Shown one piece after another: positions 34,457 to 43,280 of a stretch of 64,000 bases of DNA (position 1 is its first letter; each line of letters opens with the position of its first letter). The translations under genes and the position numbers were made by a program. The notes under the pieces are model-generated. The model ran no database searches. It worked only from the letters and a program-made list of their open reading frames with translations, and had not been told where the DNA came from. Source of the DNA: Arthrobacter crystallopoietes (GTDB taxonomy: Bacteria; Actinomycetota; Actinomycetes; Actinomycetales; Micrococcaceae); assembly GCF_017603825.1 (NCBI RefSeq), contig NZ_CP072014.1, positions 434,001-498,000 on the forward strand. Reading direction: 5' to 3'.

Positions 34457-35332
34457 GTTGCTTCCTCCATTCTGTTTGTACTCCCCATTATTTGCACAGG
34501 AGAAACGTTTTAAGGGGCGAACAGCAATATTCATCTGGTGGTGTGCCTCACGGAGCCGGAACTGGCGCTGGCTCAACTCGCGCAGCTCAGGTCCAATCAG
34601 TCCGTATGTCAGGCGAGTGGCCATGGAGCCGAGGGACCTGAACGAGACCAAACGACTCCTGGACCGAACGGTGTTGCGTGATGTTGACCGCAAAGAGCTT
34701 GACCGGATCGTCGGCCGGTTGCAGGAACAGCATGCTGTTCCTGCATGAGCTCGCGTCAATTTACGACACCCACCAAGGCAGAAATCGGAAGGATCACCTC
34801 CCTCTTCACCGAGCGTTCCCTTCGGCAAACCACCGACGCGATATTGAGCACCTCACCGCGCAGCGCGACCAATACCTGGGTTCTTCACCGTTACATGACC
34901 GGAGAGGAGACGATGGATAGCGGCGTTGGAGTCAAGCAGCCGGCTTCAGCGCTCCAGGGACCGCTCCTGGCGCACACGGGGTGAGCCTGCACATCGATAA
35001 TAGGGCCGTTCAACGCGATGAAACGGCACAGTGCGGCCTCACGCTGATGCTTCTAGCCAGCCCTAGGAGTGGATGAACGCAAGTATGCCGGCTGCGGTTC
35101 TGGGTGCCATGCACGGCAGTACCGGAACGACTGCAAGTAGCCCTACCTGTGACGAAGTGCCGGCAATATTGTCCGGTCCCGGTATTGCCTGCAGGCGCTG
35201 ACAGGTTCCTACTGGTGGGAGGAGCCCTGACCACCGATATAGCTTGCCGCGAGGCGACGTTGACCCCCGAAAATGGCGCCCGGATAGGCAGCGGCAGGCG
35301 AGGCTCCGGCTAATAAACCATTGGAGGCAACT
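34457..35332. other. 876-bp region of weak coding potential
   Basis: Two short overlapping plus-strand ORFs are possible. One, 34623-34748 (41 codons), encodes a charged helix MEPRDLNETKRLLDRTVLR and more. The other, 34745-34984, overlaps it by ATGA. Neither has a good ribosome site or a known family. The stretch just before (34532-34620) looks coding in another frame, so this may be a decayed gene. Nothing else convincing is seen up to 35332. Confidence 0.35.
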
Positions 35333-35620
35333 ATGTTTGCTCGAGTCAGCACTTACCGAGGCAGCCAGGACGGTTCCAGCGGCCCAGCTCAGGATCTCGT
35401 CAGGCGGGTGCTGGAAATCCCGGGCTGCCGGGGCTTTTATTTCATGAATGGGAAGGGGAGCGGTAAGTCTTTATCCATCGCGCTGTACGACACAGAGGAG
35501 AACCTGGCTGCAAGTAAGGAAATGGCGAACAGCCTTCGCTCCGAGGCAAGCAGTTCCCTGAAGCTGGAGATTCTCGACGTCGAAGAGTACGAAGTCGTCA
35601 CTCATGAGCTCAACGGCTGA
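35333..35620 (+). CDS. Small ABM-like (dimeric alpha/beta barrel) protein
   Basis: This 95-residue protein begins MFARVSTYRGSQDGSSGPAQ and has the ferredoxin-like pattern of one strand, one helix (DLVRRVLEIPGCRGFYFM), a strand pair and a C-terminal EILDVEEYEVV strand. It resembles antibiotic biosynthesis monooxygenase-like small proteins without obvious catalytic residues. TTGGAGG stands 6 bases before ATG. It is monocistronic, followed by a hairpin at 35662. Confidence 0.7.
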   Translation: MFARVSTYRGSQDGSSGPAQDLVRRVLEIPGCRGFYFMNGKGSGKSLSIALYDTEENLAASKEMANSLRSEASSSLKLEILDVEEYEVVTHELNG

Positions 35621-35661
35621 ACACATTCATTCAGCCGATCGGATGCGGCACAGCACTACAC

Positions 35662-35698
35662 GGAAAGCGACGGAGAGGAATCCTTTCCGCCGCTTTCC
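35662..35698 (+). terminator. Hairpin downstream of ABM-like gene
   Basis: The 18-bp stem GGAAAGCGACGGAGAGGA / TCCTTTCCGCCGCTTTCC has two mismatches and an almost closed loop. It lies 41 bases past the stop. Confidence 0.6.
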
Positions 35699-35876
35699 AT
35701 TATGTTGAAGCACTCACTTATGCTTGGCTAGTTCATGCTCACAACCGCATGCACCGGAATCAAAAGCTATCCCGCAGATGGCGTTACCGTAGTGCCATGA
35801 CAATGCGATTTCAGAACGGCCATCGAGGCAAAGTGCGGGGTTGCCTCCAGCAAGAGGCAAAAATCCCCGTCAATAG

Positions 35877-35949
35877 TGGAGCTTAGGGGAATCGAACCCC
35901 TGACCTTTTCATTGCGAACGAAACGCTCTACCAACTGAGCTAAAGCCCC
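35877..35949 (-). tRNA. tRNA-Ala (anticodon CGC)
   Basis: A complete 73-nt cloverleaf is encoded on the minus strand. The acceptor stem is GGGGCTT / AAGCTCC and includes the G3:U70 pair that identifies alanine tRNAs. D-arm is GCTCAGTTGGTAGAGC, anticodon loop TTCGCAA with CGC, and T-arm AGGGGTTCGATTCCCCT. No CCA is encoded. It reads GCG codons. A small inverted repeat TTGCCTC/GAGGCAA lies just downstream at 35841-35860. Confidence 0.95.
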
Positions 35950-36106
35950 GTGCCACTGCGTTCGATCATATGGCGGCTGGCGGCTTTGGAACAAGCTGAG
36001 GCGTTAAAAACCTTTACGCGACGGCATCACACAGCCGGCAATAACGAATCGGGAGCACTTCTCCCGCAGCCATGCCGACACCGCACAACAGACCTAGAAT
36101 CTGCTC

Positions 36107-36613
36107 ATGGACGACAAAGTGCTCAAGGCCGTTTACACGGTCTTCCTGGGGGTCATTCTTGCGTTGTTCGTCGGTCTCGGCGTCCGGACCTTCTACCCGC
36201 CGCCTGAGATGCCGGAATTTCCCATCGAATTGTCCGTCCCGACAAGTACGTCGCCAACGAATGAAGAGCTGGCCCAGCAGCAGGAGGCCCAGCGGGAATA
36301 CGAGATCGCGAACCGTGCCTGGATGGATGAAAACGAAGCCTACAACCGCAATGTCACCACGGTATCGCTTGCAGCGTCGGTGGTGATGCTCGGGCTCAGC
36401 CTGCTGCTCGAGAAGCGGAACAAGGTTCTCGCCAACGGCGTCATGCTGGGCAGTCTCTTCACCCTGATCTACAGCATTTTCCGCGGCTTCCTGTCCGGAG
36501 ACACCACGCTCACCTTCATCACGGTGACCATCGGACTGGCCATTGTGCTGTTCCTTGGTTACCGCCGGTTCTTCCAGCCGAGGACCCAGGCGCCGGTGGA
36601 GGCCTCCGGCTGA
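36107..36613 (+). CDS. Four-helix membrane protein of unknown function
   Basis: This 168-residue protein has one N-terminal transmembrane helix (about 8-28), an external Pro/Glu-rich linker (30-85) with EELAQQQEAQREYEIANRAW, and three closely packed helices (about 87-160). The ending is RRFFQ plus a short polar tail. No family was recognised. It is a single gene ended by a strong terminator. Confidence 0.75.
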   Translation: MDDKVLKAVYTVFLGVILALFVGLGVRTFYPPPEMPEFPIELSVPTSTSPTNEELAQQQEAQREYEIANRAWMDENEAYNRNVTTVSLAASVVMLGLSLLLEKRNKVLANGVMLGSLFTLIYSIFRGFLSGDTTLTFITVTIGLAIVLFLGYRRFFQPRTQAPVEASG

Positions 36614-36641
36614 CGCCCGCCGGCCAGTGCATAAAGCAGCA

Positions 36642-36681
36642 AGACCCCTGAATCTGCCAGGATCGGCGGATTCAGGGGTCT
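36642..36681 (+). terminator. Perfect 13-bp terminator hairpin
   Basis: AGACCCCTGAATC / GATTCAGGGGTCT with a 14-nt loop lies 28 bases after the membrane protein stop. Confidence 0.75.
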
Positions 36682-36889
36682 AAAGCTGGTGAACAACAAG
36701 GTCGGCGCTTTGCGGGCTCCTCTGACAGGTTCGCGGCGGGTTGTGCCGTTTCTCCTGCACCTCACGGACACTTGCTTGTGGCGCGGTCCGTTCTGGGAAC
36801 CATTTCAGCAGGACTCGGGCAATCCGTGCAATAGTTGGTTCATTAGTTGGTCAAACTGATCAAAGTAGGCACCCTTTGCAGGACAGGAA

Positions 36890-37360
36890 GTGGTCATTTT
36901 GCAGCAACTCGACCAGACGGACCGCAAAATCCTCCTCGCCCTCGACGAGGATCCCAGGATTCCCGTCATGCTGCTCGCACAGAAGCTCGGATTGGCCCGC
37001 GGCACAGTGCACTCCAGACTGGAACGGCTGGCGGCGGCTGGCACATTGCGACCGAATTCGGCCCGGGTCGTTCCCGAAGCCGTCGGACGCGGCGTCACGG
37101 CCATGGTCAGCGCCGAGCTGGACCAGAGCAAGCTCAACGATGCCATCGACGCCTTGCGGAACATTCCGGAGGTGCTCGAATGCCACGCACCGGCCGGAGA
37201 TACCGACCTGCTGCTGCGGGTGGTGGCCAGGAGCCCGGACGACCTGTACCGGGTCAGCGAGGAAATCAGGCTGTGCCCGGGCATCACCAGGACGTCCACG
37301 CAGATGTTCCTGCGGGAGGTCATCCCCTACCGCATCACGGGGTTGCTCCACGAAGAGTAG
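36890..37360 (+). CDS. Lrp/AsnC family transcriptional regulator
   Basis: This 156-residue regulator has the AsnC-type winged helix LDQTDRKILLALDEDPRIPV...LARGTVHSRLERL (about 5-50) and a C-terminal RAM/ligand domain (about 70-150). Starts at GTG 36890 or, with better spacing from AGGAAG, at TTG 36899. The two TTAGTTGGT-like repeats at 36831-36855 upstream may be its own binding site. Targets are unknown. Confidence 0.88.
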   Translation: MVILQQLDQTDRKILLALDEDPRIPVMLLAQKLGLARGTVHSRLERLAAAGTLRPNSARVVPEAVGRGVTAMVSAELDQSKLNDAIDALRNIPEVLECHAPAGDTDLLLRVVARSPDDLYRVSEEIRLCPGITRTSTQMFLREVIPYRITGLLHEE

Positions 37361-37396
37361 CCGCCGGGGCTAGCCGCTCGGCGGAAAGCCGGCGGG

Positions 37397-37894
37397 TTAG
37401 AAGAAGAAGTGCAGGATGACGCCGATGCTCCAGATGCTGCCGGCTGCGAAGGCGCAGCCCAGCTCGATCAGGATGCCGATTCCCATCGCTTTCAACGCAA
37501 CCGCACTTGAGTGCAGCGCGGGGCGCAGTTCCCGCTGGCGCAGGTACTCGCTGAGCAGCAGGCCTACCGTAAAACCGACAAACAGTCCCACCACCGGGAT
37601 GACGAACATGCCCACCAGTCCAACCACCACGCCGACCACAATGGAGCGGTTGGGAATCTGGCGGCCCTTCAGCCGTTTGCCCGTGAGGACGGCGCTGGCC
37701 AACATGCCGGCAACCACCAGCACCGCGCCCAGCGCGAACACCACCCAGCCCACCGTGTTCTGCAGGACGAGCGCCCAGATGAGCAGGCTGACGCCGATAG
37801 TGATGGCACCGGGCAGCACGGGAACAATAATTCCGGCTACGCCGACGGCGATGAGCAGGCCGCAAACGAGCGTGACGATAATCTGGGCTTCCAT
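37397..37894 (-). CDS. DUF456 membrane protein
   Basis: This 165-residue protein has four to five transmembrane helices. The first reads IIVTLVCGLLIAVGVAGIIV with the family PVLPG motif. Gly-rich segments such as VVGLVGMFVIPVVGLFVGF follow, matching DUF456. It begins 9 bp after the DedA-like gene and is likely co-transcribed with it. Function is unknown. Confidence 0.82.
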   Translation of the reverse strand: MEAQIIVTLVCGLLIAVGVAGIIVPVLPGAITIGVSLLIWALVLQNTVGWVVFALGAVLVVAGMLASAVLTGKRLKGRQIPNRSIVVGVVVGLVGMFVIPVVGLFVGFTVGLLLSEYLRQRELRPALHSSAVALKAMGIGILIELGCAFAAGSIWSIGVILHFFF

Positions 37895-37903
37895 AGCCCC
37901 AGC

Positions 37904-38470
37904 CTATGCGGAACGGTCCGTATGGTCCGGTGGCGCCGCACTGAATGTCGGATCGGACGCGCCCTCGGCGGGCTCCGCCGTCGTTAGTTCTTCCGGTTGT
38001 GGGCCCTGCCGCTTGCCGCGGTTCCTGCGCCAGATCAGGAAGCCCAGAACGCCCAGCAGTACCACCACAATAACGACGGCGGCGATCGGGGACGCGAGGA
38101 CCAGCGCCACCCAGGCGGCGATCGCGGCCATCCCCACCGTTGCGTAGACGATTGCCCAGAGGAGACTGCCCAGCACGACGGCGGGCAGGAACCGGATCAT
38201 TCGCATCCTCGCGATTCCGGCGCTGCTGACCACCGCGGTCTGGATGCCGACGGTGAGGAAGCACAGCGTGACCGCGAAGGGTCCGAAAGTGTTCATGAAC
38301 CGCTCGGCACGCTTCATGACCGGGCCGTTGAGGTGCCGCTCGAACCGCGTATGGCGGCCGCCGGCGGCGATTCCGCGGCCGATCCAGTAGGTGGCGTTTG
38401 AGCGCATCATGGCGACGCAGAACAGTGCCAGAATCGCCCAGCCCAACGGAAGGTCGAGGAAAATATCCAC
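37904..38470 (-). CDS. DedA/VTT-like membrane protein
   Basis: This protein of about 188 residues starts at GTG 38470 with AAAGGAA 5 bases upstream. It has the DedA/SNARE-associated pattern: RSNATYWIGRGIAAGG near residue 25, the RFMNTFGPFAVTLCFLTVGI re-entrant helix and a WAIVYATVGMAA helix. It lacks the full N-terminus of classical DedA proteins. The C-terminal 40 residues are polar and acidic. Such proteins move lipid carriers or maintain envelope potential. Confidence 0.75.
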   Translation of the reverse strand: MDIFLDLPLGWAILALFCVAMMRSNATYWIGRGIAAGGRHTRFERHLNGPVMKRAERFMNTFGPFAVTLCFLTVGIQTAVVSSAGIARMRMIRFLPAVVLGSLLWAIVYATVGMAAIAAWVALVLASPIAAVVIVVVLLGVLGFLIWRRNRGKRQGPQPEELTTAEPAEGASDPTFSAAPPDHTDRSA

Positions 38471-38591
38471 AAACTTCCTTTCGACGCTGCCGTCCTGACA
38501 CCTAAATTCTACAGCCTGTAGAAACATTGTGGAACGGAGTACCCCACCACGTAACGGCCGGTTCCACCCGAATTGTTCCGTTACTGCTCGC

Positions 38592-39866
38592 CTACTGCAC
38601 GCCCTTGATCTTCACCACGAACACCGCCCCGAGCAGGCCCACCACCGCGGCGAGCACAAACAATGCTGTGTAGCCGCCCAGGTAGAGCACCACGGGGGCC
38701 GCCACCAGCGGCGCGAAAACCTGCGGCAGCGAGTTCGCCACGTTGATCACGCCCAGATCCTTGCCCCGGTCCGCCGCGCTGGGCAGCACCTGGGTCAGCA
38801 GGGCGAAGTCGACCGCCAGGAACATGCCGAAACCGGCTCCGAGTACGGCCGCCGCCACGAGCGCCATCGGCCAGCTAGGCCAGAATGCCACCAGCATGGA
38901 CGCCGTCGCAATGGTCACCGCGGAAGCGATCACGAACGGCTTCCGGCGGCCCAGCCGGTCGCTCCACGGTCCGCCGATGACGGCGGTAATCATCACCATT
39001 ACCGCGTAGATGCCGGTCAGGATCAGCACACCGGCGGCCGGATCGGCGTGGCCCACGGCGTCCTGCAGGAAGAAGAACAGGTAGAGCGTGAAGAGGTTGT
39101 TGCCCAGGTTGACCAGGAACCGCGTCAGCCAAGCCCAGCCGAAGTCGGGGTACTTGGCCGGGGAGATGTAGAAGCTCTTCAGGAACCGGCCCCACACAAA
39201 CGGCGGGCGAAGGGCCGGATCCAGCGGAGTGTCCCGGCCCTTGATCAGGAACGCGACGATGCTTACGGCCAGGAACACCGCGCAGTAAATGTAGCCGAGG
39301 ACAAAGCCACCGGCGAGATTGGCGAGAACCACACCGAAGACGATGCCCACGGTCTGGCCCATCGCGGCCAGACCGCCCACCTGCCCGCGCTGCAGCGTGG
39401 GCACCTTGTCCGGAATCGTGGCCGTCACCGCGGCATAAGCGCCGTTGCAGCCAGCCTGGACCAGGCACCAGCCGAGAACCATGACGGCGACGTTCGGGGC
39501 CCCGGAGAGCATGAGCAGGGCGGCGAAGGCCAGGACGGTTCCGCCGAGGACCCACGGGACGCGCCGGCCCAGTCGCGAGGTGGTCCGGTCGCTGAGCGCC
39601 CCGGCGATCGGGTTGGCCACCAGCGACACGGCCGCGCCGAACCCGGTGGCCAGCGCCAGCACGGCTTCCTTGTTCGCGGCGTCGAAACTCTGCGACTGCT
39701 GGGCCAGCAGCACCTGCAGCGAGGCGAAGAGGACCGCGTTGATGCCGAGGTTAGTCAGCAGGACGGCGGTGATCCAGCCCGGCCCGACCTTACGGGTGGG
39801 TTCGCTGTAAACGTCCGGGGCCGCGGGAAAAGCCTGCCCGGTCTCGCCCGGATCCTGGATTGCCAC
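38592..39866 (-). CDS. MFS transporter (sugar-type, SLC45-like)
   Basis: This 424-residue membrane protein has about 12 helices. MFS motif A-like loops read NPIAGALSDRTTSRLGRRVP (about 83) and GGPWSDRLGRRKPF (about 300). The PWVLGG and GYIYCAVF features fit glycoside or sucrose-type MFS proteins. It lies next to no sugar genes, so the substrate is open. It starts at ATG 39866. Confidence 0.85.
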   Translation of the reverse strand: MAIQDPGETGQAFPAAPDVYSEPTRKVGPGWITAVLLTNLGINAVLFASLQVLLAQQSQSFDAANKEAVLALATGFGAAVSLVANPIAGALSDRTTSRLGRRVPWVLGGTVLAFAALLMLSGAPNVAVMVLGWCLVQAGCNGAYAAVTATIPDKVPTLQRGQVGGLAAMGQTVGIVFGVVLANLAGGFVLGYIYCAVFLAVSIVAFLIKGRDTPLDPALRPPFVWGRFLKSFYISPAKYPDFGWAWLTRFLVNLGNNLFTLYLFFFLQDAVGHADPAAGVLILTGIYAVMVMITAVIGGPWSDRLGRRKPFVIASAVTIATASMLVAFWPSWPMALVAAAVLGAGFGMFLAVDFALLTQVLPSAADRGKDLGVINVANSLPQVFAPLVAAPVVLYLGGYTALFVLAAVVGLLGAVFVVKIKGVQ

Positions 39867-39881
39867 CGCTCGCTGCGCCCC

Positions 39882-39986
39882 TTACTGTCCGGCGAACTGC
39901 GTGATGAAGCCCGCCCCGATTGTGGCCACCATGGCCACGACGACGAGCCAGACGAAGGGTGTTTTGAATCTGCGCATAGTCTTCAT
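39882..39986 (-). CDS. Possible 34-residue membrane peptide
   Basis: The frame encodes MKTMRRFKTPFVWLVVVAMV followed by ATIGAGFITQFAGQ, a basic N-terminus and one transmembrane helix. It lies between two minus-strand genes and may be read with the MFS gene. No good ribosome site is seen, so translation is uncertain. Confidence 0.35.
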   Translation of the reverse strand: MKTMRRFKTPFVWLVVVAMVATIGAGFITQFAGQ

Positions 39987-40012
39987 GATGGAACCAGTTT
40001 AGGCCCCGTGGG

Positions 40013-40828
40013 TCAGCCGACCGGCGCGCGGCCGGATTGTTTAGCGAGCTTCTTCAGCCCCGCCGAAACCTGCACCGGCTCCGGCCAGCGCGGCGGCAGG
40101 TTGTCCCCCAGCGTGACGCCTTTAAGCTTGCGCCCGAACATCGGCACCACCCAGTCCCGCAGCCAGGCCCGTTCCACCCGCGCCAGCTCCCGCCAGCCCG
40201 CCCGCTCCAGCGGCTCCAATTGCTTGAGCTTGAGGGTGTGCCGCACGCCGAGCGCCGAGAGCACCTGCGCGGCCATGTATTTGTGCCCCACCGGAGACAT
40301 GTGCAGTTTGTCGGTGTCCCACATCCGCGGGTCCTGGTAGATCTCAAACGCCCAGTGGTCCACCAGCAGCGCATCGTACCGGCGGGCAATCTCGCGCACC
40401 GCCTCGTTGTACAGCCAGTTGCGGCGCCGCATCGGCTCGAGCACCGGCGGCAGCATCACATCGAAGCCGGTGAACAGCAGCAGCTGCGCGCCGGTGGAGG
40501 CCAGCCGCGCCACCGCGTTTTCATACTGCTGCAGCAGGGCGTCCATATCCTTGCGCAGCTCAAGAATGTCGTTGCCGCCGGCATAAAAGGAAACGAGCGT
40601 CGGCTTCATCGCCACGGCGGGCTCGATCTGGTCCGCCACGATCTGGTGCAGCCGCTTGCTCCGCACCGCGAGGTTGGCGTAGCGGAACTCCGGGTCCTGC
40701 TTGCCCAGCTGCTTCGCCACCCGGTCCGCCCAGCCACGCACGCCGTTGGGGAACTTGGCGTCGCGGTCCCCCACACCCTCCGTGAAACTATCCCCGAGCG
40801 CTACAAATAGACCTGCCACCCGCCTCAC
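40013..40828 (-). CDS. SGNH/GDSL-type hydrolase
   Basis: This hydrolase has about 271 residues. Block I is FVALGDSFTEGVGD (Ser nucleophile about 11). Block III is FYAGGNDIL (Asn about 100). The terminal Asp-x-x-His is in DTDKLHMSPVGH (about 190). It has no signal peptide, so it is a cytosolic esterase or lipase. I use the GTG at 40828; the frame open to 41047 would overlap the divergent NmrA-like gene. Confidence 0.87.
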   Translation of the reverse strand: MRRVAGLFVALGDSFTEGVGDRDAKFPNGVRGWADRVAKQLGKQDPEFRYANLAVRSKRLHQIVADQIEPAVAMKPTLVSFYAGGNDILELRKDMDALLQQYENAVARLASTGAQLLLFTGFDVMLPPVLEPMRRRNWLYNEAVREIARRYDALLVDHWAFEIYQDPRMWDTDKLHMSPVGHKYMAAQVLSALGVRHTLKLKQLEPLERAGWRELARVERAWLRDWVVPMFGRKLKGVTLGDNLPPRWPEPVQVSAGLKKLAKQSGRAPVG

Positions 40829-40907
40829 GCTAGCCGCGCGCGGCAACGGCCGGGCAAACAGCGGATGAACTTCCCTGCTCGGCGGCAGTGCGGAATATGC
40901 TGTACCC

Positions 40908-41771
40908 ATGAGCGCTGAACCCACTCCCGCGTCCGCTTCCGCCGAAACCGCCATCACCGGAGCCAGCGGCTCCCTGGGCGGCATGGTTGCCCGGCTGCTC
41001 TCCGAGGTGGGAGTCCCGGCACGCCTGATTGTGCGCGATGAGACCAAGGCCCCGAAACTTCAAGGCATGACGACGGCGCAGGCCGACTTTGGCGACAAGG
41101 ACGCCTCCCGCCGTGCTTTGGAAGGCATCAAGACGCTCCTCATGGTCTCCGCCTCTGAGTCCGAGGACCGCCTCGAGCAGCACGAAACGTTCATTGACGC
41201 CGCCGTGGAGGCAGGCGTGGAGCACATCGTCTACACCTCGTTCTTCGGCGCCGGGCCGGACGCCACCTTCACCCTGGCCCGGACCCACTACGCCACCGAA
41301 CAGAAACTGCGGGAAACGGGCCGCAAGCACACACTGCTGCGGAACAACTTCTACGCCGACATCCTGCCGCACTTTGCCGATGAGAACGGCGTCATCCGCG
41401 GCCCGGCCGGCGACGGCAAGGCCGGCTTCGTGGCCCGCGAGGATGTTGCCCGCGCCGCAGCGGCGATCCTGCAGCAGCCCGTGGCTCACGCCGGCTTCGC
41501 GTACGAGCTGACCGGACCGGAATCGATCAACCTGACCGAAGCGGCAGCCATCATCGCCGACGCAACGGGACGGCCGACGTCGTTCCTCAATGAAACGGTT
41601 GAAGAAGCGTACGCCTCCCGGGCGCACTACGGCGCCCCCGACTGGCAGCTGGATGCGTGGGTGAGCACCTACACGGCGATCGCCAACGGCGAGCTGGACC
41701 AGACAACCAACGACGTCGAGCTGCTCACCGGCCGTCCGCCGCTGAGCCTCCGGGACCTGCTTGCCCAGTAG
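40908..41771 (+). CDS. NmrA-like NAD(P)H-binding protein (QOR2/SDR type)
   Basis: This 287-residue atypical SDR has the Rossmann motif ITGASGSLGG (about 16-25), the RLIVRDETKAP loop and an IVYTSFFGAG strand in place of a catalytic YxxxK. This resembles NmrA/quinone oxidoreductase 2 proteins that sense or reduce redox substrates. It is divergent from the SGNH gene and monocistronic. No DNA-binding part is present. Confidence 0.86.
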   Translation: MSAEPTPASASAETAITGASGSLGGMVARLLSEVGVPARLIVRDETKAPKLQGMTTAQADFGDKDASRRALEGIKTLLMVSASESEDRLEQHETFIDAAVEAGVEHIVYTSFFGAGPDATFTLARTHYATEQKLRETGRKHTLLRNNFYADILPHFADENGVIRGPAGDGKAGFVAREDVARAAAAILQQPVAHAGFAYELTGPESINLTEAAAIIADATGRPTSFLNETVEEAYASRAHYGAPDWQLDAWVSTYTAIANGELDQTTNDVELLTGRPPLSLRDLLAQ

Positions 41772-41792
41772 GTCCCGGATGCCCCGAGAACC

Positions 41793-42638
41793 TTAAGCGT
41801 TCCAGAGGCCGTACGAGTCGGCGAGCGAGGAGATCTTTTCGGCGCGGGCAAGTCGCGGCAGGTAGGAGCCATCGCCCACCACGGCCCCGGCGGCATGCGC
41901 GTCCAGAAGTTCGTGTGCCCAGCGGATTTCGGACTCGCTCGGCGAAAGCGATTTATTGATGGTGTCCGCGGCTTCCAGCAGCAGGCACAGCTTGCCGGTC
42001 ATGCCCATGGACGCCGTGACCTTGCAGGCCTGCTTCAGCTCATCGCCCAGCGCGCCCACGGTGGGGCCGTCGATCGGGCCGGGCAGCTGCCCCACCCGGG
42101 ACGCCACGACCAACCGGGAGCGCGCGTAGGCCAAGGCCATCGGATCGTCGCTGGCGCCGGTATCCTTGCGGAAGTCGCCCACTCCGAAAGCCAGGCGGAA
42201 GGTGCCCGGAGCGCGCGCAATGTCCGTGGCGTTCTCGATGCCGATGGCCGACTCGATAAGCGCAAGCACCGGGGTGCCGGCCTGCAGTCGCATGGCGGTG
42301 TGGGTGACCTGGTCCGGCCGCTCGGTCATGGCCAGCATGACACCGCGCAGCCCCGGCGCCTTGGACAGCGCCGCCAGATCATCGGCCCAGTACTCGGTGT
42401 CGATGCCGTTCACGCGCACCCAGGCCGTCATGCCCGTGGACAGCGCTTCCACCACGCGTTCGCGCGCTTCAGCCTTGCCCGGGGCCGGCACTGCGTCTTC
42501 CATGTCGAAGATCACCGAATCGGCTTCCGACGCCAGCGCCGGAGCGAAATTGGCTTCATCGGCGGCCGAGGCGAGGAGCCAGGAACGGGAAAGTTTTGCA
42601 GGCAGTGCTGCGGCGCGGCTGTTTCTGAACGTGGGCAT
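41793..42638 (-). CDS. HpcH/HpaI aldolase / CitE-like lyase
   Basis: This 281-residue TIM-barrel protein shows RSWLLASAADEANFAPAL, the Asp-rich metal motif VIFDMEDAV (about 43-51), an RVNGIDT strand (Arg about 75) and ALIESAIGIENA (Glu about 128). CitE/MclA proteins cleave or hydrolyse beta-hydroxyacyl-CoA compounds. No citrate lyase CitF or CitD genes are nearby, so it is a stand-alone CitE-like enzyme. It could act on short acyl-CoA products of the region's catabolism. Confidence 0.85.
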   Translation of the reverse strand: MPTFRNSRAAALPAKLSRSWLLASAADEANFAPALASEADSVIFDMEDAVPAPGKAEARERVVEALSTGMTAWVRVNGIDTEYWADDLAALSKAPGLRGVMLAMTERPDQVTHTAMRLQAGTPVLALIESAIGIENATDIARAPGTFRLAFGVGDFRKDTGASDDPMALAYARSRLVVASRVGQLPGPIDGPTVGALGDELKQACKVTASMGMTGKLCLLLEAADTINKSLSPSESEIRWAHELLDAHAAGAVVGDGSYLPRLARAEKISSLADSYGLWNA

Positions 42639-42777
42639 ACTTAGAGCCTACTTAACGCAGGCGCAACCAGCTAACTTCTTGGGTGAAGAATGCGGTCAAC
42701 ATCACGCGATTCACGCGCTTTGTGCGCCTACGGCCCGGCGCTCGGCCTGTGTAGCAGCTGTGGCTTAAGGTGTGATT

Positions 42778-43158
42778 ATGGCGCAGTTGAAACCCCGCAC
42801 CACCGACGCTTTGTCCGACGCCGAAACCAAGCGGCTGGCCCGGGCCCTGGCAGACAGCGATGATGTAACCGTTTTCGTCAATGGCACCACGGTGAAGCTT
42901 CCCACCCAGGCGCGCGACGCCGTCGTCGATGTTTTGCAACGCTTTGCCCAAGGCGACGCGGTCATGGTCAGTTCCGCCGAGGACCTGCTCAATACCTCGC
43001 AGGCGGCCGAAGTTGCCGGTGTTTCGCTCACCTATATGCGGCGGCTGACCGATGCCGGGACCATCCCGGTGGAATACCGCGGCACGCACCGGCGCATCAG
43101 GCTGCGGGATGTGCTCGCCTGGCTCGAAACCCGCGAACAGAAGCAGCCGCAAGGCTGA
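42778..43158 (+). CDS. Excisionase-type HTH DNA-binding protein
   Basis: This 126-residue protein has a C-terminal helix-turn-helix of the MerR/excisionase group: LNTSQAAEVAGVSLTYMRRL and GTHRRIRLRDVLAWLE (about 75-120). An N-terminal domain VTVFVNGTTVKLPTQARDAV resembles antitoxin-like proteins. No toxin gene is adjacent. ATG 42778 has AAGG 7 bases upstream, and it is divergent from the CitE-like gene. Role unknown. Confidence 0.78.
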   Translation: MAQLKPRTTDALSDAETKRLARALADSDDVTVFVNGTTVKLPTQARDAVVDVLQRFAQGDAVMVSSAEDLLNTSQAAEVAGVSLTYMRRLTDAGTIPVEYRGTHRRIRLRDVLAWLETREQKQPQG

Positions 43159-43280
43159 GCCACCTGGCGCTTCGCGCCTACCGTGAGCGGAAACACAGGG
43201 CGAAACAGGCCTTGTGGGGAATGGTTGCAGGGAAGTACGTGGTTACCGATGGTGCACGTACTACTTTGCTAGGAGATTTC

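Noticed and set aside
38529-40340. 603-codon plus-strand open frame
   Set aside because: It overlaps the MFS and SGNH hydrolase genes in antisense and has no recognisable domain.
40829-41047. N-terminal extension of the SGNH hydrolase frame
   Set aside because: It overlaps the divergent NmrA-like gene and lacks family similarity; GTG 40828 suits the family start.
42778-43158. Toxin-antitoxin pair
   Set aside because: The HTH protein resembles antitoxins, but the next gene is an FMN reductase and no toxin-sized partner lies near.
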